Numbered from the stretch's first letter, positions 43,983-55,184 are shown. The stretch: DNA of 64,000 nucleotides from Symbiodinium natans (GCA_905221605.1 CAJNDS010000010.1:124001-188000); one strand, 5' to 3'. Notes: generated by a model from the sequence alone, not told the origin. Numbers and translations: made by a program.

Positions 43983-44078
43983 GTGCGCCGCTTCGTGGAG
44001 ACGACAGCCAGCCAGCACGAGCAGGACTGGCATGATCTCCTCAGAAAGATCATGAGCCCAGAGCCCTATAGGCCCTAA
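43983..44078 (+). other. Exon-like stretch with splice-acceptor-like upstream sequence
   Basis: CTCCTCTTTCGCAG is a good pyrimidine tract plus AG. The following 31 codons read VRRFVETTASQHEQDWHDLL then RKIMSPEPYRP and stop at 44076-44078. Neighbouring sequence on both sides is telomere-type. The best-looking of the exon-like spacers; no domain is recognised. Confidence 0.45.
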
Positions 44079-46180
44079 GCCCGGTTAGCCTAAGCCCCAA
44101 ACCCTAAATTCGGGTTTTGGGTTTAGGGTTTAGGGTTTAGGGTTTAGGGTTTAGGGTTTACGGTTCAGGGTTCAGGGTTCACGGTTAGAAATTAAGGTTG
44201 AAGATTGTTGTTTGCAGGCGGGTGCATGGGTTAGGAACAAGGGGGGGGGGAGCGGGGTTGTGCAATCAAATCCCGCAGGCCCCTGCACATGAAGTTGCAT
44301 TGACTAGACATTGAGGTATATCTGTATTATATCTCGGAAACGGAACCCCACCTCCGAACGACTGCTGGTCTTGCTGAGCTGTCAGACGTACTGCCAGGAC
44401 ATCGAACATTATGTGCCCGGGCAGCGAGAAGATTTTTGTACCCCAAAAGTTTTGCCCAAAAACCAAACCCCTAAACCCTGCATTCTTCCGAGCCCTTGAC
44501 CATCTGCCGCATATTTTGTCTGGGTGCTGATATTTTCTCGTACAGGAGTTCGGTTCTGCGCGGCCGTCAGCTGTAGGGAAGTGCTTTTTGCTTTTTGAGC
44601 TGCTTCCACAGTGGCAGCCGATTAAAATCATGTGAACTCCACCGTTCATCGGCATCTCAGTGATGTTTGTCAGCAGGGAACTCGGGATTTTGAAGACTTT
44701 GTGAATGTCCAAAAGATCTTTGAAGAGGGCAGCTGGTGCTCCGTCCCTCATACCTTTATAGCCCGGACAAGCCCTAAGCCCAAAACCCTAAACCTCAAAC
44801 CCTAAACCCTAAACCCAACTCTTGTATCCTGAACCCCGAGACCCGAAAGCTCCAAGCCCATCAGTCACGGCTGAGTTGAAGAACTACCCCTTCGGTAGAC
44901 CTTTGGGATGTGTCCTTTTTTTCCCTTATTGGCCTTAAGAGGATCATGTTTGGCAAGACTTTCGGTACCCCTACACACTCTACAAACAGGAAAACGGTAC
45001 ACTCTATTCCTATCCGGCAGTACTCCCGATGTTTCCTGGTGGCAAGCATGCTATTTATCCCCGGGCTAGCTCGTCTTGCGAAGAACCGCGTATGAGGGTT
45101 GTTCTAAACCATGGTCTCTTTTTCTGGGTACCTGAAATCTATGAGGGCCCGTATTATATTTAGATACCTACAAGGGGGGACTCTCTGTAGGGAGCTGACC
45201 ATATTTTGTGATTCATAGAATCCCTGAGCGCTGCAAGGACAGTTCTCTCAAATACTTTTTCCTGGACTTCTATTATTGGGATACGGAGGCTGAATCTTCT
45301 GGGTACCACAAAAAGAGACCGCAATTTGGAGAACTGCCAAATGAGGCTCTAGCTCTCATCTGCGCCGAGCGGAGAGAGCTTTGGTGCGGGCTCCCAATTA
45401 AGGGTTTAACTCGGGTTTAGGGTTTAGTTGGGGGTGCAGGATTGAAGTGGGATTCCGGGGTTAGTTAGGGCTTAGGGTTTCATTAAGGTTCTGGGTTAAG
45501 GAGCCAGGGAGAGCGGGTTAGCAACTTAGTATCCTTCTGCAGTGTGACACTTCCTTGCCTTATGACCCCAGACACTAGGCATACCTGAGGACCTTTGAAC
45601 ATGACATACACACGCACCACTATGAGTAAATAGATACATGAATATAAGTTTATATATATATATATATATGTATATATATAGATATATGTATATGCATATG
45701 TATATACATATGCATATATATATATAGATATATGTATGCGTGTGTGTGTGTGTGTGTGCTTTGTATATGCAGCGCATTTTGTATTTGTTGACGTCTATTT
45801 ATGTATTCATGTATTGTTTTCTTGCGACTTAAGAGCATTAAGTTTGGGAGCGTTTCAAGGGCCACCCTATGGCCGTCTAGGTTAAGTAGAAGCCGTGTAG
45901 ACTTCACATCGGCTTTGTACTATGTCTGCTCTGGCGATCCCGAGGCTATCAAACTGAAGGGCGGGCCTGGAGAGTAAACCCTAAACCCTAAACCCTAAAC
46001 CCTAAAACCCTAAAACCCTAAAGCCCTAAAACCCTAAAACCCTAAAACCCTAAAACCCGAAACCCTAAACCGTTGAGAATGATCGCACTTGCGCTGCACC
46101 TTGAGATTTTCTCCTTGCACCTTAAACCATCCTAACTGTGCAACTCTACGCTATTGGCACCTAACCCCTAAACCCTAACC
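44079..46180. other. Spacers, arrays and TA/TG microsatellite
   Basis: Outside the frame at 44266-44751: TTTAGGG array (44112-44185, ending in TTCAGGG), CCCTAAA units near 44780-44815, and (TA)n/(TATG)n/(TG)n microsatellite at about 45645-45762. The frame at 45208-45420 is open but not recognised. At 45976-46072 the array uses the 8-base unit CCCTAAAA about ten times, a distinct local variant. Confidence 0.5.
44266..44751 (-). pseudogene. Gene-fragment-like frame interrupted by telomere-like sequence
   Basis: A 161-codon minus-strand frame. Residues 1-80 (RDGAPAALFKDLLDIHKVF, NGGVHMILIGCHCGSSSKS) and 105-161 read like ordinary protein, while the middle corresponds to CCAAACCCCTAAACCCTGCA, a telomere-like piece. 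It may be a gene fragment into which telomeric DNA was inserted in frame, or a chance frame. No family is recognised. Confidence 0.3.
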
Positions 46181-46186
46181 CCTAAG

Positions 46187-46285
46187 CTTAGTAGCTGAGT
46201 ATACTTTACACTTTTTGGGATACTATAACCCCCTATAGAACTGAAAGTGTACACTTTTTTGGGGCCTATGAACTCAGCAACTAAG
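46187..46285. mobile_element. MITE-like element with CTTAGTAGCTGAGT ends
   Basis: The outer inverted repeat is CTTAGTAGCTGAGT (46187-46200) against ACTCAGCAACTAAG (46272-46285), matching at 13 of 14 positions. Inside, TACACTTTTTGGG occurs twice in direct orientation. Found as a single copy here. Confidence 0.6.
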
Positions 46286-48294
46286 GTAACCCAGGGAGAC
46301 CCTCAACCCCCCAAACCCTGCAAACCCTAAACCCTAAACCCTCAACCTCCCAAACCCTGCAAAGCCCCAAAGGGCGACCCTACACCCATAGATTCGACAG
46401 GTCCCAGCTCCGTCGCCGGGATAAGGACCCGAGTCTTTAGGGTTTAGGGTTAGGGTTTAGGGTTTAGGGGTTGGGTTCCGGGTTTTTAGGGGACGTCGGG
46501 TTTGGGTGGTTTTCGGTCTCTCTCTCTCTCTCTATATATATATATAGATATAAGAGATTCTGGAGCTCACGGTTGCTCATGGATGAGACGAGAAGAGGCA
46601 GATTAACATCTGCAAAGCAGGAGCGGACTACAAAGAAAGCAAGACCCAGACGAACTGGAGGAAGCAGCGAACCTCAGTACCACCGCATGAGGAAACAGTA
46701 GCCTGACTTACCCTAAACCCTAAACCCTAAAACCCGTCGGGCCATGGGAGCTCCAAGTGGAATTGTCCGAATTTAAGGTCACACGCCGGGGCCAGCATTT
46801 CAATGGGAGGCCGGTTGCTACGACCACGCGACTACTACTAATATTCATATTTATGATGACTGCAAATTTCAGTATTTTTCAAAGTTTCTACTACTGCAAT
46901 GCTGTCCGGGTGTGATAGGAGTCTATTGAGTGGAAGAGAACGCGGTGATCGGGCCAACAGTCATGTTCTGAAGACTTTTGTACCATGAGTAGAATTCACG
47001 CCCTTCCTGAATAGATGCGCAAAGCCAAACCCCAATCTGGCAAACGCTTAAAGTTTGAGGGTTCCGGGATCAAACTTCAGGATTGCCTGGAAAGCTCCTT
47101 CTTTTTCCTGATTTAGGGTTTGGGGCTTATAGAGTTTAGGATCGACTTTCGAAGGTTTATATGTGTATATATATATATATGTGGCTTATAGGGTTTAGGG
47201 TTTACGGTTCCCCCCTTAGCAACAAGGAGAGCTCCTTGGATTCTGTGTGAGGAGGGCAGTGGGCATCTTTCGCGGGATGACCTCTGTGAGGTTCTTGCTG
47301 AGGCGCGCTCCAGCTGCGGCTTATCAAACTGGATTGGGTATTTGAAGGGGATTCTGTATGTGACAACTATACGGTTACAAGGATAAGGGAAGAATATTGG
47401 TACTTTTGGGGGCTCCAATAACAAGGTCAAGCACTTGCAGCTGTGGGCTGCGACGCAAGGTTTCGGGGCGTCAGCCGAAGTCGATACCCGGAACTCGCCT
47501 GTCCTTTTCTGTTTAAGGCTCTGTGTTGGAGACCGTGCACTGGCATTTCATTCCACAGCTAGAAACTGTATTCAGGGTTGAGGGTTTAGGGTTTAGGGTT
47601 TAGGGCTAGTTTAGGTTTAGAGTTTAAGCTCTGCCTTGAGGGATTCAGGGTTTATCTTGAGGACCCCGAGCCAACTTCTCGCTTCAGGTTCAAGTTCTTA
47701 CGCGACCCCGTAAACGGCTCTCAAGCAACGTAAACACACCCAGGATTTGGGGTTCTTAGGGTTTTGAGGTTCTTCTTGCCCTAAACCCTAAACCCTAAAC
47801 CCTAAACCCTAAACCCTAAACCCTAAGCCCTAAGCCCTAAGCCCTGCTGACCCACAAGAAGCAGGGCTGGGAGTGCTCACCTTCGCACAGGTGTGCGGCG
47901 ATCTTGATTGGCCCGGAGCCCAGGGTTTAGGGTTTAGGGTTTAGGGTTTAGGGTTTAGGGTTTAGGGTTTAGGGTTTAGGGTTTAGGGTTTAGCGCCAAA
48001 CGCAGGAAGTGTCGCGGTAGGGTTTTAGGGTTTCAAGGTTTTGGCGTTATATGGTTTACTTTTTAGGGTTTTTAGGATTTAGGCTTTTTAGGGTTTCGGT
48101 ATTTAGCGTTTGAGGGTTTTAGTGTTATAGGGTTTAGCGTTTAGGGTTTAGGGTTTAGGTTTTAGGTTTGTTAGAGTTTAGGGTTTACAGGTTTCGGACT
48201 CTCCTGTGTCGTTCCGCGCGCGCGCACGGGGGGTCTATAAGAGCTTCAAGGTTTTTTTCGCCCAGCCGAGGGGCGTCTTCGTGGGATTCTATAT
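46286..48294. other. Spacers and arrays
   Basis: Short arrays lie at about 46325-46345 and 46436-46470. The (CT)n-(TA)n microsatellite is at 46517-46552 and a TA run at about 47160-47182. CCCTAAA/CCCTAAG is at 47778-47845, TTTAGGG at 47923-47992, and very degenerate TTTAGGG at 48015-48200. A minus frame at 47113-47430 shows no motif. No gene is called. Confidence 0.45.
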
Positions 48295-48371
48295 GGGTAG
48301 TTCTCTAAATTAGGGTCCCTAAGGGTGCCGGTACAGTACCCCAAAAGGGACCCTAATTTAGGAAACTACCC
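48295..48371. mobile_element. 77-bp MITE-like element with 26-bp inverted ends
   Basis: GGGTAGTTCTCTAAATTAGG then GTCCCT faces AGGGACCCTAATTTAGG then AAACTACCC, matching at about 25 of 26 positions around a 25-base interior. It is the most perfect inverted-repeat element in the domain. No second copy was noticed. Confidence 0.75.
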
Positions 48372-48601
48372 GGACCGCGGGTTGTTGGTTTCTGTCCCTC
48401 CCCAAACCGGGCACCGGAGGCACAATCCCTGCTCCCTCATCACCCCAAAACCCGATATATGGGCAGGGAGGGGCTTGCATATTGTACCCTAGAAACGCGG
48501 CCCCAACCCCAACCCCCTAATCCAGTAAACCCCCACAAGCTGCCACCCCATGCTCCCCTAAACCCCTTCAAAGCCCCCGTAAAGCAAGCCCCAAACCTTG
48601 A

Positions 48602-48697
48602 GATGTTCCCCCTTATACTAGCAGTCCGTAATAGGGATTATAGTACCCCCCTATTGTAATTCCTATGAAGGATTATTCGCAAGAGGGGGAACATCCC
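48602..48697. mobile_element. MITE-like element, family 2, second copy
   Basis: The same ends (GATGTTCCCCCTTATACTA and AGGGGGAACATCCC) and interior (AGTCC.TAATAGGGA.TATAGT) as 33532-33634, 15 kb away and differing by scattered substitutions, as expected of two old insertions of one element. Confidence 0.75.
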
Positions 48698-51549
48698 AAC
48701 CCAAACTATGGAAAGGCAGGTGGTGCTGCAGCGCGTAGCGCCACCCTTGGGTGCTGATGTGGACTACGGCACCCACTGGGAAGGGGGGGGGGGGGTCGGG
48801 ATTGGGGTTTCGGGAATCTATTTGGTGTAAAAAAAGGGGTACCCCTATTTTGGGACATACCCACATTGATATAGAGGTAGAAAGCAGGGGTGTTGACATT
48901 GCAGGCTGTAGGTTTGTGGGGTTAATACGGTGATATGGCTTCCTGCCTGCAGCCCAATTGCCAGGTTGAAGAATATGCGAAGTTTCGCCCCAGTGAACCC
49001 CATCTAAGCACCGCCAAACTTTGTCTAGGCCCGCTTCCCCTTCAAATGATGAGCTGGACCCTCAGCCTCAGCCACCCTAAACCCTAAACCCTAAACCCTA
49101 AACCCTAAACCCTAAACCCTAAACCCTAAACCCAAAACCCAAAATCCTAAACTGAAGGAGAACCCCGACATCTCCGATGCCCTTAGGGACAGGGAGGGTT
49201 GACGGGGCATTGTGTGTGGATAGGGTGTGGGATTTCTACATGCTCTTGCGCGGGCCTGAAACCCTACCCTAAACCCTAAACCCTAAACCCTGAACCCTAA
49301 ACCCTAAACCCCCAAAGCCCTAAACCCTTACATGGGGAACACGCGGCCCGATGGCAGGTGAGTTCTTGGCGGCTCCCAGCGTGAGGCTTGGGAGTTTAGG
49401 GTTCAGGGTTCAAGGCGGGTTGCGGCTGGGTTTTAGGTTGCATACGCTTTGTGTGAGGCTGAGGGCTCTTCGGTTTTTTGGGGCGCTGAGTTTTGGGTTG
49501 CGGGCTTCAAGGTGTCAGAGCTTTTCAATTAGTTTGAAAGGTTCTTGGAACCGGGGATCCACCTGTCGCGAAGGAGGGTGTTTACTCTACTTGGCTCGAC
49601 TGTCACGTGCCCGTCCTCGAGCCAAAAAAAGAACCCTAGCCTTGGCCCTAAAACTGACATCCCCCCCCCCCCATATTTTGCTCGTATAACTCCTACAAAC
49701 TAGTCGTGCTCTCCGTCCGGGCGCACTGCCCAAAATGCATTCGAGGTCCAGGGTACCTAACTGTGGGGGGGGGGGGAGGGGGGCATCAGGATTCAGCTGT
49801 ATATATAAAGGGCCCGGGCAAGATGAAGTAAGGCAGCGTAAGCGTGCAAGTATGCGTGGTAAGGTAAGGTCTGGTCAGGTCTGGTCTGGCAAGGTTTGCG
49901 ATGGCCTGTTATTGTGTGGTATGTTCTGGTAGGGAATGGCAGGGACGGCATGGCACGGCATCGTTCATTAGGCAATGTAATGTAAATTCATTCAATCCAA
50001 TGCAATGTCTTGCACGCATCATGTGCAATGCATGCAACGTTCCACTGTATTGCAATGTATGGTAAGGTAGCGAGCTGTAGCATGAAAGAATGTATAATTT
50101 GCATACAAGGTGTGATGTAGCGTACACTGAAACGTGATGTATTCGAGCGCAGTGCACGCAAAACATAGTGTGCATGTATTCGTATCTGCGAGTCTGGGTG
50201 TATGCAGGCACACATGTGTGCACTGACCTATGACAGCTACCTATGTCCTGCTGTGTTATGTCAATGTTATGACACGCTGTGTCCTTTCATGTCATGTAGT
50301 GTATGCAGTCTAATATGACAAAGAGATGCAAGCAGCTGCAATCTTCACCGAAACACCAAGGCCTGCTTGGAGTCTTGACCTGAACCCAGTATTTGTAGTG
50401 TAGGGCTTGCAGGTGAAAGCAAATTTTAAAGCCAAGACAGCAGGTGGTTCCACCTCGGCATCGCGCACATGGTGACGGTCGCGCGGGCATCTGCGCAGGC
50501 AGCGTTGAAGCTCGGAGGGCTGGTTTTGAGACCTTGGTACCCTTTACTCTTTTTATGGTTATGGGTTCCCGTATAAAATAGCCAACCCAACAAAGGGTGC
50601 CCATATTATGGTATGGTTACTGGGCTACCAGGAGACGAAGTGGGCTGGCACCTCTAAGACAGAAAGCTTTGCCTTGGCAGGTATGATGCATTCGCTTATG
50701 GTATGGTATGGTATCCAAGGCGAGCTTAGGAGTCCAGCATTTCCACGACGAAATATCTTTTGCTGCTGTAGTTGGGCTGCAAAGTCTGAAATGTCATGCT
50801 TCCTTTCGACATCCCAAGAATTCCTGAGCGAATCCGAGCAATTCTCAGTTCATTTTACAGTTTTCCAGTTCCCGTCAAAAATTGCCCGAGTGCGTTTATC
50901 TGGGACGCATTTAGTTTGCGGGCGAAGATCTCTCAGCAGGCCAATCTCAAAGTGCAAGGAACTTTTGTCCAGAGGATGTCAGGCTTTTATATCTTCAGGG
51001 GCCTGCAATTATCCCTATGTAGTCCCTTGCCAAAAAATACAGAACCCTTAACCCTGAACCTAAAACCCTAAGCGCATGACCAGGCCTTGGGCTGTTGGGA
51101 TGAGGGGGGGGGGGGGCAGTGCAGAGTGTAGGATTTGAGCACCTTCGTGAATGGAATTTAGGGTGTAGAGTTTCGGGTTTAGGGTTTAGGGTTTAGGGTG
51201 CTTAATGCAAGTGTTGTTCTCCGAAAAAGATCTAAGAAGCAAGGATTTCGGCTTCGAGGTTTGAGATTCTACGCCCCGAGCCTTTTCCTTCCACGCCCAC
51301 AGCCTGCACGTGGTTAGCTAAGACCCAGCGTAGGCCCTTATTCCCCCGTTTCGGGGTTCAGGTTCCTTTAGGATCCCTTGAAACCAAAATCGCACCAGAA
51401 AGAACAACAGGAATTAAGGCGGGTTTAGGGTGTTTACGTTCTAAGGTTTAGGGCTTAGAGGAAATATGATTTAGGGTTTAGATTCTCTGGGAAATGCCGA
51501 GACAGACTCTCAAGTCGTCAACGAAGAGACACCAAGAGTCCTCAACTCG
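48698..51549. other. Spacers, arrays and degenerate pentanucleotide tract
   Basis: Contents: G-run at 48783-48795; CCCTAAA arrays at 49076-49130 and 49262-49310; C-run at 49662-49671; and a G-run near 49765-49777. From about 49850 to 50310 the sequence is a highly degenerate ATGGT/CAATG five-base pattern; TATGG recurs at 50697-50713. A family-5 inverted-repeat copy is at about 50545-50635. Frames at 50287-50604 and 50608-51071 are open but unrecognised. TTTAGGG lies at 51172-51200. Confidence 0.4.
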
Positions 51550-51550
51550 A

Positions 51551-51695
51551 GGGTTTAGGGTTTAGGGTTTAGGGTTTAGGGTTTAGGGTTTAGGGTTTAG
51601 GGTTTTGGGGTTTCGGGTTTAGGGTTTCGGGTTTAGGGTTTAGGGTTTAGGGTTTAGGGTTTTAGGGTTTTAGGGTTTAGGGTTTAGGGTTTAGG
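51551..51695. repeat. TTTAGGG array with TTTTGGGG and TTTTAGGG variants
   Basis: About 20 G-strand units with variant units grouped in the middle and towards the right. Confidence 0.95.
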
Positions 51696-51753
51696 GACGC
51701 AAAGAGTCCCCAACTCCATCTTCTTCGTGTCTTCGGCCCCGCAGTCAACCCGT

Positions 51754-51850
51754 GACTCCAAAACCCCTTAATTCAGGAGTATACCTTAAAGCATATGAGG
51801 GTCCCCAGTCTAATTTAAGGGGTATTCCTTGATTAAGAGGTTTTGGAGTC
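51754..51850. mobile_element. 97-bp MITE-like element (GACTCCAAAACC ends)
   Basis: Left end GACTCCAAAACCCCTTAAT and right end ATTAAGAGGTTTTGGAGTC form an imperfect inverted repeat of over 30 bp that continues inward (GGAGTATACC / GGTATTCC). Single copy noticed. Confidence 0.7.
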
Positions 51851-54107
51851 TCTGGGAAGCCAGGCAGAGCTGAAACTCTCCGGTTTAGCCGCGCTTTTCG
51901 ACAGCTTGGGCGCTCGGACTGTTTGCGCCGGGGGAGTTGGGGTGTTAAGGGGTAGAAGAGGGGCCCTAAAACCTAAACAACCCCCAAGGAACCCGTAAGG
52001 TCCCTTGTAAGTGCCCCTCCTTTAGTCCCTTAAGTGTGCCTTTTTTGGCCTCAGCAGGTTTCGGGAGGTTACGGGTTGGAGTGCTTGAGGGGCCGATCTG
52101 GATGGCAGGGTTTGGCTTTTCGGCGCTTCAGGGGCATAGGGAGGGTGAATGTCGGGTTGAGCGCAGCCTAAACTTTGAAGATTCTTAAGTCACAGCCACC
52201 AACCTAGCTTAGGGTTTCCTTTGTGCGGGAGACTGCTTTCTGCGGGCGAACTAGTTTCCTACTAGGGGGTCCTTGGGCTTAGGGCCTGTAAGGGTTGAAG
52301 GGTTTAAGGGTTTAGGGTTGACGGCTTGGAGTCTGGATGCAGAGGTCCCAATGGCACTGTGACCCACGAGCTCGCATCAGAGGCCGAGCCCGTGCAGAAT
52401 CAAGGGCTCTTGCAGCATGTGCAAGCAGCTTCGAGACCCTAAGCCCTGAACCCTGATCCCTGAACCCTAAACCCCAAACCCTAAACCCTAAATCCTAAAT
52501 CCTAAACCCTAAACCCTGAACCAAGCCAGCCTCTTGTATTGCAGATTAGGGTTAAGGGTTTAGACCTTCCGTGACTCCGGGGTCCCGGCTTTGGGGTTCA
52601 GGGTTCAGGGTTCAGGGTTCAGGGTTCAGGGTTCAGGGTTCAGGGTTAGGGGTTTAGGGCTTGTTAGAGGTTCGTGGCAAAGATTGGGAACCAGCTCTGG
52701 GAGTCAGGGAGGAAGTTCACGTTGACTATTGCAGTCTCCAGTTCATTCCTGAGCCCCTTGGCTTATCTGCGGCTTAACTTGTGCGAACGCTCTTGTGCCC
52801 AAACCCTGAACCTCAAACCATTCTCAGGCGTTGGGTCAGCTGCTGCCATCCCTGCTTGGCGCTGAAGAGACTTGCGGGTTCAGGGTTTAGAGTTTATAGG
52901 TTTAGGGTTTAGGGTTTAGGTTTTAGGGTTTAGGGTTTATGCCCCTCAACCCAGAAAACCAAGACCATGACACCTCGTGCTGTCGGCGGACCTCCGTTTC
53001 AGGGCCGAAGGGGCATCTTTGACCCCGTGAGCCGAGAAGAGTAAAAGGAACCCTTTGGGTGGGGGGTGGGGGGGGTTAGGGTTTGGGGTTAGGGTTTTAG
53101 GGTTTTAGGGTTTTAGGGTTTTAGGGTTTTTGAGTTTTTGGGTTTTTGGGTTTTTGGGTTTTAGGGTTTATAGGGGTTGTTAGTTCTGCTTCTGTTGGTT
53201 TCCAGCATCTGGTTTAGGCGAGGTAGCCTCGAGTTGGGGGCTTTGAGGTTCTTCGTGGTGTAGCCGCGTGTAGCCTGTTCATCATCACAGGGCCCAGTAG
53301 GAGCTCTAGTCCTGTGTTCTCCTGAGAAGTTTTGATGTTTGTAGAAACTTAAACTGCTTGAGCTGAACTTCGATTTGTACCCAGGATCCCTAAACCCCTA
53401 AACAACCCTTAAACCCCATAGTTCACTCTGTTGTTGGTTCCGGCGGCATTCTTCTCTAGATACCCGGATGGTCGTCCATTTGTCATCACAGGGCCTTCAA
53501 GCTTAGGGCCCCCTAAAAACCTAAGCATTTAAAACCCAAACCCTAAATCTTAAGGGTTTAGGGTTTCGGGTTTAGGGTTTAGAATTAGGGTTTAGTGCTC
53601 GAGCTCAACAGCTGAGGCGCGAGAGGCAGAGGCACCAGCTGGCCAAGTCTCTGTTCGGAGAGGACCGTTTCTGGGTTTTGGAGTACTATACTGTAATATC
53701 TTTTTGGGTGCTGGGTTCCTCTTGTGGCTACTTATGCCTAAAAAGTATATACTGTTTTCCAGGGTCTACTCCAAAGTAGGGGTTTTCGGGGTCATGGGGT
53801 CATGGCAAATCCTTGGCACGAAGCTGCTCCAGAACTCATGAGATTACTCTAAGACCAAAACCCTACACCCCAAACCCTACATAAACTTCAAACCCAAAGC
53901 CTACACCCGATAAATCTCCAAACCCGGCATCCAGGGTTCGAAAAGTCGATTACCATTCCTGTCTACCCCACCCATTTTCTCCTGCTCTTCCTGAATAAGC
54001 ACGGGATTTCGGGAGTTGAGGGTTTAAGGGTGTTTAAGGTTCAGGGTGTTGGGTTTATGGTACTTCGCGTTAGCTTTCATGATGGGAGACTTGCAGATGC
54101 TTCATGA
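51851..54107. other. Spacers and arrays including a TTCAGGG block
   Basis: CCCTGAA/CCCTAAA array at about 52438-52522; TTCAGGG repeated about eight times at 52596-52650; TTTAGGG at 52880-52940; and TTTTAGGG changing to TTTTTGGG at 53083-53165. 53597-53671 is exon-like: ARAQQLRRERQRHQLAKSL then FGEDR. A palindromic element with AGTACTATACTG/AGTATATACTG lies near 53675-53790. No gene is called. Confidence 0.5.
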
Positions 54108-54192
54108 GTTTACGAAAACTTGGGCACCTCATTGGGGTCCTTAGTATAAGGGGATCCTACTATTCGGGGGGGGGTCCCCTATGTTCGTAAAC
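54108..54192. mobile_element. MITE-like element, family 3, fourth copy
   Basis: The ends GTTTACGAA and TTCGTAAAC are perfect inverted repeats. The interior contains CATTGGGGTCCTTA and GGGGATCCTACTATT, shared with the copies at 36.7-37.3 kb. Confidence 0.7.
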
Positions 54193-54211
54193 CCCCCACA
54201 TCGCCCCGTAG

Positions 54212-54352
54212 GAGACGACACAGCTGAGCGCAGTGCTTCACCAGCGCGAAGCTCAGACGACAGGGGTGGAGCAGGGGGTTTAGAGTTTAGGGTTTAGGGT
54301 TTAGGGTTTAGGGTTTAGGGTTTAGGGTTTAGGGTTTAGGGTTTAGGGTTTA
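54212..54352 (+). other. Exon-like stretch running into a TTTAGGG array
   Basis: From 54212 a frame reads ETTQLSAVLHQREAQTTGVE and stops at 54281-54283, where TTTAGAGTTTAGGG begins. The stop codon is the TAG of the first telomere-like unit, so if this was an exon it was cut by the array. The array itself (54284-54352) has about 10 units. Confidence 0.4.
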
Positions 54353-55088
54353 GAGAGAGAATTCATACATGATACCGGGCCTGAAACCAACTTCCATGCT
54401 CAGAGCGACAGCCTTAGATTTGTTTTGGTGCAGTTTGGGACCTCGGGCATATGAAGGGTCTTGTATTCAGTGTACACTCAAACCCTAGCAGAGACACCCT
54501 ATATCCGCGCCTCACATTGCGCTTCACGCTCAGCCCTTTGATCTTAGGGTTCGGGAGCTTGGGCCTGTGCAGCATGTGGGTTTAAAACTCCCAACTCCTA
54601 AGCCCTAAACCCTAAACTCTAAACCCTAAACCCTAACTCTAAACCCTAAACCCTAAACCCCAAACCCTAACCCTAAACCCTAAAACCTAGCGTGGCATTG
54701 GTTTTTGTGGTGAGAATTCGTGAAGCTGCCACATGGCAACCATAACAGACCCTACAAGCCGTAAAGCCCAAACGCTAGAGCCGATCACCAACCTCTATAC
54801 ACCCCGAGGCCCGTGCAAGCCCCTGTGATTAGGGTTTAGGGTTTAGGGTTTAGGGTTTAGGGTTTAGGGTTTAGGGCTAGTCAGGCTCAGGCACGTCATG
54901 GGTATCTTCAAATCTGCGAGGCTGGCGCTGTTTGCGGACCCGCCTGAGCTCTCGGAGCCTATGGCCCGGCTGTTGAAGAAGTTTAGGGTTTAGGGTTTAG
55001 GGTTTAGGGTTTTAGGGGTTTAGGGGTTAGGGGTTAGGGGTGCGCAGTCCACATATCCATGTAAAATGGGTTCAGTGCCCAGAGAGCC
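54353..55088. other. Spacer with arrays and an exon-like stretch
   Basis: CCCTAAA with CTCTAAA variants at about 54597-54690; TTTAGGG at 54833-54876; and TTTAGGG to TTAGGGG at 54982-55040. At 54898-54985 a frame starting with ATG reads MGIFKSARLALFADPPEL then SEPMARLLKKF directly into the array. Confidence 0.5.
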
Positions 55089-55184
55089 AGAGCCCAATGC
55101 CCCCTTAAATGAGAAAACATACCTTAAATGGATCCCCAAAAGGATAGAAAGGTGTATTGCTCAATTAAGGGGGTATTGGGCTCT
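55089..55184. mobile_element. 96-bp MITE-like element (AGAGCCCAATGCC ends)
   Basis: AGAGCCCAATGCCCCCTTAA (from 55089) faces TTAAGGGGGTATTGGGCTCT (to 55184), matching at about 19 of 20 positions. Inside, ATACCTTAAAT and GGTGTATTG form a looser second pairing. Confidence 0.75.
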
